64,000 nucleotides of DNA from Listeria monocytogenes (GCF_900187225.1 NZ_LT906436.1:2046001-2110000), one strand, 5' to 3'. Numbered from the stretch's first letter, positions 9,927 through 19,555 are shown. The notes: a model not told the origin generated them from the letters alone. A program made the numbers and translations.

Positions 9927-10454
9927 TTAACGTTCTTCAGATTCAGCTGATTCTACTTCTTTAATAGACGCAAGTTCTGTCGCATCTACATCGTAAGCCA
10001 TCATTTGCTGCCAATCTTCACTTTTAATTAAATCCATTTGTGCTTCCACTAGCATACGCAGACGCTCACGGAATACTTTGGATTGACGTTTTAGGTCTTC
10101 AATTTCAATTGCGATTTTGCGCGCTTTAGAAAGTGAGTCGCTTAGAATTCGGTCAGCATTTTTTTCTGCTTCACGGATAATAAGTTTGGCTTCTTTTTCA
10201 GCGGAAGCTTTCACTTCTTCGGCAGCTGTTTGTGCCACGATTAATGATTTGTTTAATGTTTCTTCAATGTTGGTAAAATGACCTAAACGTTCTTCACTAT
10301 TATTTAAAGTGTCCTCAATACGCTTTTTCTCTTTGATAACTTGTTCATAATCTTTAATGATTTGATCGAGGAAGTCATTTACTTCGTCTTCGTCATAACC
10401 TCTAAAACCACGGGTAAACTCTTTGTTATGTATATCCAGCGGCGATAATGGCAT
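9927..10454 (-). CDS. divIVA: Cell division / septum-site protein DivIVA
   Basis: A 175-residue coiled-coil protein that binds negatively curved membrane at septa and poles. The conserved membrane-binding N-terminus is clear (MPLSPLDIHNKEF...RGYDEDEVNDFLDQI). Long heptad-rich coiled coils run to the acidic C-terminus. The start is the ATG at 10452-10454: GGAGG (10463-10467) is 8 nt away, whereas the longer ORF would start inside that Shine-Dalgarno. An extended -10 (TGGTAGAAT, near 10500-10508) could give it its own promoter. In Bacillus subtilis divIVA directly follows ylmH; here niaR precedes it. Confidence 0.96.
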   Translation of the reverse strand: MPLSPLDIHNKEFTRGFRGYDEDEVNDFLDQIIKDYEQVIKEKKRIEDTLNNSEERLGHFTNIEETLNKSLIVAQTAAEEVKASAEKEAKLIIREAEKNADRILSDSLSKARKIAIEIEDLKRQSKVFRERLRMLVEAQMDLIKSEDWQQMMAYDVDATELASIKEVESAESEER

Positions 10455-10547
10455 ATCTAGCACCTCCATACGACTATTGTTTATAAATACCTAACATACA
10501 TTCTACCATAGTTACTAGCTTTTTCCTAGAATTTATATTAAAAATGG

Positions 10548-11069
10548 TTAGATTAAAAATCCTGCTTTTTCTAAGGCCTCAATTGCTTGTTCTAATTGCT
10601 CTTTTGTATCTGCTTCAATCGTATGCAAATGCGTGCCGTCTGTTAGGCCCGACAGCATAGTGGCACCAGTCGTCTGTACTTTTTTAATGAATTTTTCGAC
10701 ATCAAACCGGCTCTTCAAATGCAAAGATGCAGTAATTTCTCCGTAAATCGGATGGTCAACTATCACATCCACAACAGAAACTCCGTGATCGACTAAAATA
10801 TTTAATTCTTCCGCCGCTTGTTCTTTCGTGTGCTTCACGGCAATCACCCGTCGTTCCCCTGCAAAACTTGTTTCTTTCGCATAAATATAGCCTTGCGGTG
10901 TAGCCATAATTGGCTCATTTCCGGCTTTTAGTAAAGAAATATCTTGAACAATGACTTGGCGACTAACATTTGTCTTGCTCGCAAGTTGGTTTCCAGAAAT
11001 AGGCGTTTCCGCTTCTTTTAACCATTTTAAAATAAGTTGCCTGCGTGTATTTCCTAATATTTTTTTCAT
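10548..11069 (-). CDS. niaR: NAD biosynthesis repressor NiaR (YrxA-like)
   Basis: A 173-residue protein with an N-terminal winged helix (about 5-60, containing SGNQLASKTNVSRQVIVQDI) and a C-terminal 3H domain with conserved histidines (VDHPIYGEI, SLHLKS, GTHLHTIE). In the NiaR family the 3H domain senses nicotinate (niacin) and represses NAD synthesis and salvage genes. The ATG is 4 nt past the nifS stop, so the two are cotranscribed from the nifS-nadB spacer, giving likely autoregulation. Its targets here are very probably nadBCA and nifS-niaR. Confidence 0.9.
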   Translation of the reverse strand: MKKILGNTRRQLILKWLKEAETPISGNQLASKTNVSRQVIVQDISLLKAGNEPIMATPQGYIYAKETSFAGERRVIAVKHTKEQAAEELNILVDHGVSVVDVIVDHPIYGEITASLHLKSRFDVEKFIKKVQTTGATMLSGLTDGTHLHTIEADTKEQLEQAIEALEKAGFLI

Positions 11070-11073
11070 CTTC

Positions 11074-12180
11074 TCACCTTTTTCGTAGTAATTTATCTAG
11101 TTCCTTTTTAAAAATCAGACTATCGCTTAATTCATTTTCTCTCCCAAATGACAATCGAATAAAGCGACTTGCTTCTTCTATCGTTTTCCCAGTAGCGAGT
11201 AATGTTCTGGACGGCGCTGGGTCACGTAAACTACATGCGCTCGTTGTCGAAATTTGAATGTCCGCTTCGTTAAGTGCGAGTAATGCTTCCTGCCCTTGCA
11301 TGTTCGGCAAAGTGATCCCTAAAATAAACGGAGATGTATTTAATCCGCCTTCCACCTTGACTTTCGCTGTTAACATTTCGCAAATCGCCTTTTTCAATTC
11401 TGCAATCCGCCGCGCTTCTTTTTCTCTATTTTCCATTATATCATAGGCAGCTGTTGTAAAGGCAGCAATTGCTGGAACATTTACAGTCCCCGGTCTATAG
11501 CCGAATTCATGATGCACATTCGGCAAAGGAACCTGCATAGGAACATCTGGCTTTATAAAAAGTAGTCCCGCTCCTTTTGGACCATAAATTTTATGCGAGG
11601 AAATACTAAAGCTAGTCACGTCACATAATGCTAAATCTAGTTTACCAAAGGATTGAACGATGTCTGTATGAAAAAAAATGCCCGCTTGTTTAGCAATATT
11701 CGCTAATTCTCTGATTGGCTGAATTGTCCCAATTTCAGAATTCACGTGTTGAATAATGATTAGCCCTGTATCCGGAGAAATCATCTCACGTAACACCGCA
11801 GGATCTACTTTACCAACAGAATCGACTGGTAATATTGTCATTCGGCATGCCCCGGCTTCTTCAAGCGCCTCTAGTTGCTGCCAAACAGAGGCATGCTCCA
11901 TTGGGCTTACAAGTACTTCTTTCTTTTCCGTTGAATGTAGTAGCGTTTGAATCGCGATTTGATTACTTTCTGTGCCACCACTCGTAAACATAATCCCTCG
12001 CCTTGGCACATGTAAAATTTCCGCAAAACTTTCCCGACATTTTTCCAAAAGCGCTGCTGATTTCGTCCCGGCGTCGTGTAAACTTTCCGAATTAGCGAAG
12101 AACTCTCTGGAGGCGCTTGTAAAAACTTCTATCGCTGCCTCACTCATTCTCGTAGTAGCCGCATGATCAAAGTAAATCAT
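11074..12180 (-). CDS. nifS: NifS/IscS-like cysteine desulfurase of the NAD locus
   Basis: A 368-residue PLP enzyme of the class V aminotransferase fold. SISSHKIYGPKG carries the PLP-binding K197, and TTSACSLRD holds the persulfide cysteine C316. It releases sulfur from cysteine for iron-sulfur assembly. Its position divergent from nadBCA matches the B. subtilis arrangement, where a NifS paralogue is thought to be dedicated to the [4Fe-4S] cluster of quinolinate synthase NadA. It is followed 4 nt later by niaR. The specific role with NadA is inferred from location. Confidence 0.9.
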   Translation of the reverse strand: MIYFDHAATTRMSEAAIEVFTSASREFFANSESLHDAGTKSAALLEKCRESFAEILHVPRRGIMFTSGGTESNQIAIQTLLHSTEKKEVLVSPMEHASVWQQLEALEEAGACRMTILPVDSVGKVDPAVLREMISPDTGLIIIQHVNSEIGTIQPIRELANIAKQAGIFFHTDIVQSFGKLDLALCDVTSFSISSHKIYGPKGAGLLFIKPDVPMQVPLPNVHHEFGYRPGTVNVPAIAAFTTAAYDIMENREKEARRIAELKKAICEMLTAKVKVEGGLNTSPFILGITLPNMQGQEALLALNEADIQISTTSACSLRDPAPSRTLLATGKTIEEASRFIRLSFGRENELSDSLIFKKELDKLLRKR

Positions 12181-12233
12181 CTCTTTATCTCTCCCCTAAA
12201 ATTTTATACTTGAATTTCGTTTTATTTTGTGTG

Positions 12234-12277
12234 ATTATAGATGACAAGACAACTGTATATTCACTAAAAAGTATACA
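12234..12277. promoter_or_regulatory. Divergent nifS / nadB control region, candidate NiaR operators
   Basis: The 131-bp spacer between nifS and nadB contains an imperfect dyad, AGATGACAAGACAACT (about 12239-12254), resembling GTCTTGACA-type NiaR sites, and a second dyad with arms TGTATA (12254-12259) and TATACA (12272-12277). The minus strand has TATAAT at 12234-12239, a likely -10 for nifS-niaR overlapping the first dyad. No clear -35 is seen for either direction. Confidence 0.5.
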
Positions 12278-12311
12278 ATTAATCTAACCTACTATGCAAG
12301 AGGTGGAAATA

Positions 12312-13766
12312 ATGATAAAAGAACGAGTGATTATAGTTGGGAGCGGCATTTCAGGTTGCACTGCTGCTCTCAGATTAATGCAGGACTATGATGTGACAAT
12401 AATCACAAAAGGCTACAAAGAAGAAAGTAATTCGATGCTCGCGCAAGGCGGAGTGGCAGCGGCAGTGTCAAAAAACGATACCCCGAAAAAACATTTTAGC
12501 GATACTTTTCAAGCCGGTTGTTTTCATAATAAAGTTCTCGCAGTAAATCAACTCGTTACTCACGGACCAATGGTTATCCAAAAATTAATCGCAGAAGGGA
12601 TGGCTTTTGATGAACAAGACGGTGAACTTGCGCTTGGTTTAGAAGGCGCCCACCAATTGCCACGAATTTTACATACTGGCGGTGATCAAACCGGCAAATT
12701 TCTTACTACTTTTTTACAAGAAAAATTAACAAACATTCACTGGCAAGAGCAAAAAATGGCTATCGAAATTATAAAACAAAATGATACGGCCATAGGTGTC
12801 CATTGTTTAGATAAAGAAAATCAGCTACATACTTATTACGGTGAGCATATTATTTTGGCAAGCGGCGGACTGGGGCAACTTTTTCCAGTTACGACGAATG
12901 CGGCGACGATTTCTGGTGACGGCTTAGCGCTAGCTTACCAGGCTGGTGCGAAACTAACCGACATGGAATTTATCCAATTTCATCCCACTCTCCTCTTTCT
13001 AAACGGGCGTTGTCATGGGCTTATTTCAGAAGCTGTTCGCGGTGAAGGAGCCAAACTTATTCGCGTAGATGGTTCAGCAGTGATGACTAATGTCCACCCA
13101 AGAGCTGACCTCGCGCCGCGTGATATTGTTGCTGCCACCCTGTTTGCAGAAATACAAGCTGGCAATGATGTTTTCCTTGATATCACTATGATTCCTAATT
13201 TTGAAGAACGTTTTCCGGGAATTTCAGCTAACTTAGACGCACATCACGTCCCATTTCGCCAAACAAAGCGGATTCCGGTTCATCCTGGCGCACATTTTTT
13301 AATGGGTGGTATTCGCACCGATCTCTATGGAAAAACAAACATTCCCGGTTTATACGCCATAGGTGAAGTCGCAAATGCAGGTGTGCACGGAGCCAATCGC
13401 CTCGCCAGTAATTCCCTTCTTGAAACACTCGTCTTTGGCGAAAAAGTAGCGGAATACATTTACACGCAAAAAACAAAGCCAACTAACTATCCAGAAATTC
13501 CTCTTTCTAGCCAAACCCCAACGCCCCATTTACCAGATAAACAATTACTTCAAGAGAAAATCTGGGAAACGCTTGGCATCACAAGAAAACCAGAAAAAAT
13601 CACCGAATTTCTTCACTGGCTTACTGATTTCGATTACGCAAATCACACTCGAAAAACAGCGGAAATTAGCCACATGCTTATCACCGCAAAACTAATCGCC
13701 GAAAGTGCGCTCAAACGAACAGAAAGTCTTGGTGCACATCGAATTTTAAAAGGAGTAATAAAATGA
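12312..13766 (+). CDS. nadB: L-aspartate oxidase
   Basis: First enzyme of de novo NAD synthesis: oxidises L-aspartate to iminoaspartate with FAD. The dinucleotide-binding motif GSGISG is at residues 10-15. Family motifs include [15 protein letters not shown]-like [14 protein letters not shown], and the FAD-binding C-terminal segment [27 protein letters not shown] (12298-12306) is 5 nt from the ATG at 12312; the in-frame ATG at 12294 has its codons inside the Shine-Dalgarno. 484 residues, somewhat shorter than Escherichia coli NadB, with a short C-terminal helical domain. The stop overlaps nadC by 4 nt (ATGA). Confidence 0.95.
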   Translation: MIKERVIIVGSGISGCTAALRLMQDYDVTIITKGYKEESNSMLAQGGVAAAVSKNDTPKKHFSDTFQAGCFHNKVLAVNQLVTHGPMVIQKLIAEGMAFDEQDGELALGLEGAHQLPRILHTGGDQTGKFLTTFLQEKLTNIHWQEQKMAIEIIKQNDTAIGVHCLDKENQLHTYYGEHIILASGGLGQLFPVTTNAATISGDGLALAYQAGAKLTDMEFIQFHPTLLFLNGRCHGLISEAVRGEGAKLIRVDGSAVMTNVHPRADLAPRDIVAATLFAEIQAGNDVFLDITMIPNFEERFPGISANLDAHHVPFRQTKRIPVHPGAHFLMGGIRTDLYGKTNIPGLYAIGEVANAGVHGANRLASNSLLETLVFGEKVAEYIYTQKTKPTNYPEIPLSSQTPTPHLPDKQLLQEKIWETLGITRKPEKITEFLHWLTDFDYANHTRKTAEISHMLITAKLIAESALKRTESLGAHRILKGVIK

Positions 13767-14608
13767 ATTCCATACTTATGAATCAAGCAATTCAAGCATT
13801 TTTACTAGAAGATATTGGTCAGTATGACTTAAGTGCAGAAACTGTTTTTCCCCGTGACACAATGGGAGAAGGTGTTTTCCTAGCAAAAGAAACAGGTATT
13901 CTTTGTGGCATTTCCATCCCGCTGAAAGTTTATGAACTGCTCGGTGGAAATATACAATTTGAAGCTTATAAAAAAGATGGTGACTGGATTCAAAAAGGCG
14001 ATATTATCGCGGCTGTTAAGGCTCCCGTTCGCACGTTACTTTCCGGTGAGCGGGTCATTTTAAATTTAATGCAACGGATGAGTGGTATCGCTAGCCAAAC
14101 TAATTTTGCTGTCAAACAACTGGATGATTCCGCTATTCGAATTTGCGACACGCGGAAAACAGCGCCCGGTCTGCGTGCCTTCGATAAATACGCGGTACAG
14201 ACTGGTGGCGGCTTTAATCATCGCAACGGTCTATACGATGGCGTTATGCTAAAAGACAACCACATCGCCTTCTCTGGAGGTATTACAAGTGCTGTATCTA
14301 CTGTACGGGAAAAACTTGGCCATATGATAAAAATCGAAGTGGAAACGGAAACTGCTGAACAAGTAAAAGAAGCAGTTCAAGCCGGCGCAGATATCATAAT
14401 GTTTGATAATCGCACACCGGAAGAAATCAAGCAACTCGTTAAGCTAGTTCCACCGCACATTACTACAGAAATTTCCGGTAATGTCACTTTAGAAAATATT
14501 CATCGTTATAAGGGTTCTGGGGCAAATTACATTTCTTTAGGATCCTTAACGCATTCCGTTCGTGCGTTTGACATCAGTTTTAATAGCAAAGGAGGAATAA
14601 AGGCATGA
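13763..14608 (+). CDS. nadC: Nicotinate-nucleotide pyrophosphorylase (quinolinate phosphoribosyltransferase)
   Basis: Converts quinolinate and PRPP to nicotinate mononucleotide, the third de novo NAD step. Family motifs: [27 protein letters not shown] with basic substrate-binding residues, [20 protein letters not shown], and IEVETE. 281 residues, the normal length. Translationally coupled: its ATG overlaps the nadB stop and its stop overlaps the nadA start, each as ATGA. Confidence 0.96.
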   Translation: MNSILMNQAIQAFLLEDIGQYDLSAETVFPRDTMGEGVFLAKETGILCGISIPLKVYELLGGNIQFEAYKKDGDWIQKGDIIAAVKAPVRTLLSGERVILNLMQRMSGIASQTNFAVKQLDDSAIRICDTRKTAPGLRAFDKYAVQTGGGFNHRNGLYDGVMLKDNHIAFSGGITSAVSTVREKLGHMIKIEVETETAEQVKEAVQAGADIIMFDNRTPEEIKQLVKLVPPHITTEISGNVTLENIHRYKGSGANYISLGSLTHSVRAFDISFNSKGGIKA

Positions 14609-15705
14609 ATTTACTAGAAACGGTTGAACAAGATACAATGCCAACTCATTATAAGCAAATGACGCAGGCCGAAATGATTGCTCGTGTCACGGAAATTAAA
14701 GATCAGCTTGGCGAGAATCTCTTTATCCCCTGCCACCATTATCAAAAAGATGAGGTCGTTCCATTTGCTGATGCGATTGGCGATTCTTTACAATTAGCGC
14801 AAATTGCTGCACAAAATAAAAAAGCCAAACATATCGTTTTTTGCGGTGTTCATTTTATGGCAGAAACAGCGGATATGCTTACGACAAGCGAGCAGATTGT
14901 TACTTTGCCAGATATGCGCGCTGGTTGTTCGATGGCAGATATGGCGGACATTCATCAGCTAACAAATGCTTGGCCAAAGCTCCAAACCCTTTTTGGCGAT
15001 ACGATTTTACCTGTCACTTACATTAATTCCACTGCAGCGATTAAATCCTTCGTTGGTGAACATGGTGGTACTACGGTGACATCTAGTAACGCAACAAAAA
15101 TTGTCTCATGGGCGCTCGAACAAAAAGAGCGGATTTTCTTTCTTCCGGATCAACATCTAGGTCGGAACACTGCCTTCGAACTAGGCATTCCCCTCGAACA
15201 TATGGCAATTTGGAACCCGATAAAAAATGAACTGGAATATGAGGGCAATTTGGATGATTGTAAAGTCATTCTTTGGAAGGGCTACTGCTCTGTTCACCAA
15301 CATTTCACAGTCAAAAATATCGAGAACATTCGTAAAAATCATCCTAATATGCGGATTATTGTTCATCCAGAATGCACGCATGAAGTTGTTTCTTTAGCAG
15401 ATGATTCCGGCTCGACGAAAAAAATTGTAACTGAAATAAACAATGCAGCGCCAGGTACAGAATGGGCAGTTGGAACCGAAGCTAATTTAGTTGGTCGCAT
15501 TATCCAAGAAAATCCGGATAAAAAAATCGTTTCACTGAACCCATTTATGTGTCCATGTATGACCATGAATCGAATTGATTTACCGCATTTACTTTGGACA
15601 CTAGAAGCTATCCAAAACGGCGAACGACGTAACCAAATCAAAGTTGACGAACAAACAACCAAATTCGCTTTAAAAGCCTTAGAAAGAATGCTTCAATTAA
15701 GCTAA
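14605..15705 (+). CDS. nadA: Quinolinate synthase NadA, [4Fe-4S] enzyme
   Basis: Condenses iminoaspartate with dihydroxyacetone phosphate to quinolinate. The three conserved iron-sulfur ligand regions are present: C108 in RAGCSMADM, the cysteine of HPECTHEV near 255, and FMCPCMTMN near 316. The 366-residue length and a second cysteine in MCPCM fit the Bacillus-type NadA. AAAGGAGG precedes the ATG, which overlaps the nadC stop. It depends on cluster assembly, consistent with nifS next door. Confidence 0.96.
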   Translation: MNLLETVEQDTMPTHYKQMTQAEMIARVTEIKDQLGENLFIPCHHYQKDEVVPFADAIGDSLQLAQIAAQNKKAKHIVFCGVHFMAETADMLTTSEQIVTLPDMRAGCSMADMADIHQLTNAWPKLQTLFGDTILPVTYINSTAAIKSFVGEHGGTTVTSSNATKIVSWALEQKERIFFLPDQHLGRNTAFELGIPLEHMAIWNPIKNELEYEGNLDDCKVILWKGYCSVHQHFTVKNIENIRKNHPNMRIIVHPECTHEVVSLADDSGSTKKIVTEINNAAPGTEWAVGTEANLVGRIIQENPDKKIVSLNPFMCPCMTMNRIDLPHLLWTLEAIQNGERRNQIKVDEQTTKFALKALERMLQLS

Positions 15706-15710
15706 CAAAA

Positions 15711-15737
15711 AAACGAAAGCAATAACTGCTTTCGTTT
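15711..15737. terminator. Terminator after nadA; copy 1 of a duplicated hairpin
   Basis: Perfect 11-bp stem AAACGAAAGCA / TGCTTTCGTTT with a 5-nt loop (ATAAC). The same two arms recur exactly at 19686-19712 around a different loop, on the far side of the two LRR genes. Confidence 0.85.
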
Positions 15738-15902
15738 CAGCTCCATAATTTATAAAAGCTTCTATTTGTCAATCTAAATTTTAATCTGTAGAACTTACTC
15801 GAGTATATGCTACTATCATGACTAAAAAGCAACTCTTTTCACAACCAATTAATATCCACCCTAGCTATACATTGAAAAAAGTGTATTTACAATGATGGTT
15901 TT

Positions 15903-15930
15903 GGGTATATTTTGGGTATACCCTTTTTTT
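15903..15930 (+). terminator. Orphan plus-strand terminator-like hairpin
   Basis: GGGTATA (15903-15909), a 7-nt loop, TATACCC (15917-15923) and seven Ts. It lies about 165 bp after the nadA terminator with no plus-strand gene before it. A possible upstream promoter is TTGTCA, 17 bp, TAGAAC (about 15768-15796), which would give an RNA of about 130 nt. The spacer 15738-15976 holds nothing else I recognise. Confidence 0.5.
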
Positions 15931-15976
15931 ACATTTTTGCTTGCCCTTGATTTAAATAAACAAATTCTCCTTAAAT

Positions 15977-16023
15977 AAAAACTAGGTTGCCCATCTTTTT
16001 TCTCAAGTGGGCAACCTAGTTTT
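15977..16023 (-). terminator. Terminator of the LPXTG LRR protein gene
   Basis: A perfect 16-bp stem (15978-15993 with 16008-16023, ACTAGGTTGCCCA core). The flanking A- and T-runs make it potentially active on both strands. Confidence 0.85.
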
Positions 16024-16031
16024 ATTATATT

Positions 16032-17912
16032 TTAGCTATTTTTTTGCTTTTTAAGTCGAAAGAATAAAACAAAAGATAGACACACGGTGATGAAACCAAA
16101 TATGCTATACAACACACTATCCCAAAGATTATCCCCAGTAGTTGGTAGTTTTAAATTTCCCGCTACTATCGGTTGTTCCTGATGTGTTGCTTTTATTTTT
16201 AAAGTTCCGGATTGTTTCGTGGGTGTTTGCTGTGTACTTGGTGTGTTTGGGTTAGCTGGTGCTGGTACGACAGGTTTAATCGGTGTTATTGGTGGCGCTG
16301 GAACAACTGTTGCTTTTACAGTCACCTTAATCGTAACAGAATCTCCGGCAAAACTATAGGTTACCGGATAAACGCCTGCTTTCGTAGTGTCTACCGAACC
16401 GTCTACTTTCACCTCATCGAAGGGAACCGCGACACCGAGTGAATCTACTGCACTATCAAAATTGTCCTTTGCACTCCATGTATCTCCTACATTCATTGTA
16501 GAATCATGTGCTTTAATCGAAGCTGGTATGGTTTTGTACACATACGTTACTGTTTGTGCATTGGTTTTGAAAACACCACTCGCGTTCGTCGGCAATTTGC
16601 TTTCATCCAATGTGTAACCAGCAAATTCTTTCGCTTTCGTTTGGTATGGATCATCTACATTACCAGTTAAGTTATCGGAAGCTGTTAATATTTTTCCCTC
16701 TTCATCTAGATATTTCACGGTAACTGGTGCTGCAGCGACACTATTTTTTGTATATACATAGATCACTGTTTGAGGCTCCTCTGTAAAAGTCCCCTGGGCA
16801 TTCGTAGGTGTTTGTGTCAACGTATAGCCATCTATCGTTTTAGGCGTTGAAGCATAAGCATCTCCTTCATTACCAGAAAGGATATCTGGTGTGGCTAACG
16901 TATCTCCATTACTATCCAGGTATTGCACGGTAACATCCGCTCCTTTTAGTGGTGCGGTAACTTTAATTGGAACTCTCACTTTTGCAAAAGGATTAGAGTT
17001 CGTCGATAAGGTGCTTTTAATCGTGATATAACCATCCCCCACGTCTGTCGCTACACCGTTAGTGAGTATATTAGCAGAAGTCACATCATCATAATACATA
17101 AATTCATGTTGACTAAAAAGAGGTATATTAGATTTCAATCCTAGATTTGTTTTATCAGGAGTTAATTGTTTGAAGTCAGTATTTAAAGGAACCTCTATAG
17201 TTCCTCCTGTATAAGTCAATTGATCTTGTTTTTGGAGATAATCTATTGTTGGGTTATCATAAAATTCCAACATGTTTCCCCCACTATTAAAATTGTCCAA
17301 ATAATTAGCCGGAATATCAGAAGCAATTTGATTACCAGCAAGAGACATACTTAATTTCCCATCATGCATTGCTTTCCAGTTAGTTGTAAAAATACTGTCG
17401 GGAATAGTAACTAACTTCTGATTACTTACATCCAAAATCTTTAGATGAGAAGCTAGCGTAGTAATTTCTGTGGGTACCTCTGTAATATTACCCCTACTGA
17501 TATATAAGACTTCTAATTTAGGTAATTGGAATACCACCATAGGAAACTCCTGTAAATTATTCTCATCTACATTTAAAGTGACTAATTCTTTTAAACTCCC
17601 CACACTCTCTGGCACTTCTGTAATAGTGCCATAGTTAGCTTCTAAAGCAGTTAAGTTCTTATAATCCGATATTTTATTTGGGATTGAATCTGCACCAAAT
17701 ACATGTATTTTTTGGATGGTTTCCAAATCAGCTAAAGTAATGTCTTGCCTATTTTTGGATAAAATCTTTTCGGTTTCGGCAATAAAAGGCTCGTTACCAT
17801 CTAGCTCCTGTTCAATCCATGAAGTGGAGGCTGCCTGTGCCTCTAACATTTGGAAAGGAAGTACTGTCATGAACAATACCAACAACAGAAGATATACAAA
17901 TTTCTTTTTCAC
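16032..17912 (-). CDS. LPXTG-anchored surface protein with LRR, MucBP and Ig-like domains (internalin-like)
   Basis: A 626-residue surface protein. Residues 1-28 form a signal peptide (ends EAQAAS). Leucine-rich repeats of about 23 residues cover roughly 80-190 (for example LVTLNVDENNLQEFP). Two MucBP-type repeats follow (about 305-435, VTVQYLDSNGD and VTVKYLDEEGK), then a bacterial Ig-like domain (about 440-520), a Pro/Thr-rich wall-spanning linker, LPTTG at 589-593, a hydrophobic segment and a KKQKNS tail. Sortase A should anchor it to peptidoglycan. The start codon is GTG (17910-17912). It corresponds to EGD-e lmo2026; I recall a 626-residue LPXTG protein from a signature-tagged mutant screen for virulence, but cannot confirm this from the sequence. 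Ligand unknown. Confidence 0.9.
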   Translation of the reverse strand: MKKKFVYLLLLVLFMTVLPFQMLEAQAASTSWIEQELDGNEPFIAETEKILSKNRQDITLADLETIQKIHVFGADSIPNKISDYKNLTALEANYGTITEVPESVGSLKELVTLNVDENNLQEFPMVVFQLPKLEVLYISRGNITEVPTEITTLASHLKILDVSNQKLVTIPDSIFTTNWKAMHDGKLSMSLAGNQIASDIPANYLDNFNSGGNMLEFYDNPTIDYLQKQDQLTYTGGTIEVPLNTDFKQLTPDKTNLGLKSNIPLFSQHEFMYYDDVTSANILTNGVATDVGDGYITIKSTLSTNSNPFAKVRVPIKVTAPLKGADVTVQYLDSNGDTLATPDILSGNEGDAYASTPKTIDGYTLTQTPTNAQGTFTEEPQTVIYVYTKNSVAAAPVTVKYLDEEGKILTASDNLTGNVDDPYQTKAKEFAGYTLDESKLPTNASGVFKTNAQTVTYVYKTIPASIKAHDSTMNVGDTWSAKDNFDSAVDSLGVAVPFDEVKVDGSVDTTKAGVYPVTYSFAGDSVTIKVTVKATVVPAPPITPIKPVVPAPANPNTPSTQQTPTKQSGTLKIKATHQEQPIVAGNLKLPTTGDNLWDSVLYSIFGFITVCLSFVLFFRLKKQKNS

Positions 17913-17950
17913 TGTAGTGCCACGTCCTTAGTTTTATTTTTATACTTCTA

Positions 17951-17979
17951 ATTATACTCTTTGCCTAAAAAATAAAATC
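17951..17979 (-). promoter_or_regulatory. Possible promoter of the LPXTG LRR gene
   Basis: Minus strand TATAAT (17951-17956) with a poor -35 (GATTTT, 17974-17979) at 17 bp. No sigma-B or PrfA-type box was found between 17931 and 18117; apart from this, that spacer shows nothing I can name. Confidence 0.35.
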
Positions 17980-18117
17980 CTAAAAACAGACTATTAATTA
18001 CCCTACTTCGTCGTTATTGTGTCTTGTCATATATTGCCTGTCAGCTTCAGATATGTCCTTTTTTCACACATCGTAAAACACTTAATATACCTCGCTAATG
18101 ACTATAGTTTTTATCAT

Positions 18118-18152
18118 AAAAACAGCCAGAAAATTAATTCCTGGCTGTTTTT
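18118..18152. terminator. Terminator of the secreted LRR protein gene
   Basis: 12-bp perfect stem AAAAACAGCCAG / CTGGCTGTTTTT with an 11-nt loop, U-runs in both directions. Confidence 0.85.
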
Positions 18153-18203
18153 TTACTATATTTACTTTTCCTACATACCCCAGTTTCCTGGGTCTCCTAT
18201 GTT

Positions 18204-19307
18204 CTAATTAACCGTAAGTACCCAATCATATACGCAACCTTCTTGAGTAATAGGGTATGCATCATTGAATTGAACGTTGAAATTGTATACACCCGGACTA
18301 AGTTCTGATGTGTCAAGAGTAATAGATTCTGTATCCGCATTGGTAGTAGTTACAACTTCTACCGGAATATCTGCTGAATAACTACCAAGCACTGTAGGAT
18401 TAACCAACATATTAATCTCTGCCAATTGGAAGTAAATAGGTAGCTGGATTGTACACGTTTCCCCTTGCTTAATTATTTGATCTGGCACGGTCCCAGATTG
18501 ATTTTCAATAAAAATCGAATTTAACACATTGGATGGGAGTTCATTTAAGTGATTATAATCTAGATTTAAATTATTCAAATTGGATAAATTGGTAAAGTTG
18601 GTCATGGTATTCGTTAAATTGTTAAAGCTTAAATTTAATTCAGCTAAGTTAGTTAAGTTTTGAAAATCAGGAAGATTGGTTAATTGATTGTGACTTAAAT
18701 CTAACGTAGATAACTTGGGTATAGTATGAAAATCTGGCACATCATCACTTGTAATCATCATGTCGGCCATATATAACTGGCTTAAGTCAGGCATGCCAGT
18801 GAAATCCGGGATTGCTCCGATTAAGTTGCTTCCGCTCATGGTAATGGTGACCATTTCAGGATAATTTTGGTAGTCTGGAAGAGATAAGTTTCTAGTTACC
18901 CCTTCAGGTGGAGTATTAAAGAATAATGTGTTTAGATGTGGAATAGTAGAAATATCAGGGAACTCCGTTAGATCTTCTCCAAATTCCATAACGCTAACAA
19001 TATTGACGTTGTTAAACATGGCACGCTCTAGTAATTGCATGGAATCATTCGTAATTGTTTCTGTTTCAAATCCTAAGCCAGTTAATGCATCCAAATCATC
19101 TTGGTCAATAACATCATTCACAGAGTCTTTGTTCAAGTTTTTAGCCATATCTTTGGCTAATCCTTCATCTGGAAAGACATCAATAATTGGAGCAGGTAGT
19201 GGATATAAATCGGATGCAGCTTTTGCTTTTAGATCTCCACCAGTTATGGTTAATAATAAGACAGTTAACAACAATGTTGTACTTAAACCCGTTAATATTT
19301 TTTTCAA
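18204..19307 (-). CDS. Secreted internalin-like leucine-rich-repeat protein without LPXTG
   Basis: A 367-residue exported LRR protein. A signal peptide spans about 1-31 (ends LKAKAAS), then an internalin-type cap (APIIDVFPDEGLAKDMAKNL) and about seven LRRs of 20-22 residues (for example LSTLDLSHNQLTNLPDFQNL) to about residue 255, then a beta-rich tail. It has no LPXTG, GW or membrane anchor, so it is probably released or loosely held. The start is taken as TTG at 19305-19307, 9 nt from AAAGGA; the in-frame TTG three codons upstream almost touches that site. It corresponds from memory to EGD-e lmo2027. Function unknown. Confidence 0.85.
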   Translation of the reverse strand: MKKILTGLSTTLLLTVLLLTITGGDLKAKAASDLYPLPAPIIDVFPDEGLAKDMAKNLNKDSVNDVIDQDDLDALTGLGFETETITNDSMQLLERAMFNNVNIVSVMEFGEDLTEFPDISTIPHLNTLFFNTPPEGVTRNLSLPDYQNYPEMVTITMSGSNLIGAIPDFTGMPDLSQLYMADMMITSDDVPDFHTIPKLSTLDLSHNQLTNLPDFQNLTNLAELNLSFNNLTNTMTNFTNLSNLNNLNLDYNHLNELPSNVLNSIFIENQSGTVPDQIIKQGETCTIQLPIYFQLAEINMLVNPTVLGSYSADIPVEVVTTTNADTESITLDTSELSPGVYNFNVQFNDAYPITQEGCVYDWVLTVN

Positions 19308-19461
19308 TGAATTCAATCCTTTCTTTTTAAAGTGATTAAATCATAACATGTAAATCCACAAGTATTTTTTTATACATCAGATTTGAACATTAACTAACTT
19401 TTTTCAATCTTACATAACCTATCCTAGTATATTGATAAGTAAGATACAAAATAGACGCAAA

Positions 19462-19494
19462 AGAAGAGAAGACACAAAAATCATCTTCTCTTCT
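19462..19494 (+). terminator. Terminator-like hairpin, no assigned gene
   Basis: AGAAGAGAAGA (19462-19472) pairs with TCTTCTCTTCT (19484-19494), 11 bp perfect, followed on the plus strand by TTTTATTT. On the minus strand it would lie in the LRR gene leader and has only a short U-run. Confidence 0.5.
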
Positions 19495-19526
19495 TTTTAT
19501 TTCAAATCATTAAAGGTTTTTCACCG

Positions 19527-19555
19527 AATCTAACTCAATGCTATTGAGTTAGATT
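19527..19555. repeat. Perfect 13-bp inverted repeat with 3-nt loop
   Basis: AATCTAACTCAAT, GCT, ATTGAGTTAGATT. There is no U-run on either side, so it is not a typical terminator. It could be an RNA hairpin in an LRR leader, part of a small RNA, or a protein-binding dyad. Confidence 0.6.

Noticed and set aside
15824-15901. 25-codon plus-strand ORF in the nadA-LRR spacer
   Set aside because: No Shine-Dalgarno and no recognisable sequence; mentioned only in the small RNA finding.
18119-18152. CRISPR-like repeat
   Set aside because: Single palindromes with terminator features; no spaced repeat array anywhere in the window.
16032-19307. Phage or transposon origin of the LRR genes
   Set aside because: No transposase, integrase, target duplications or tRNA nearby; only the paired terminators hint at exchange.
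18928-19335. 135-codon plus-strand ORF
   Set aside because: Antisense to the secreted LRR gene, whose signal peptide and repeats are convincing.
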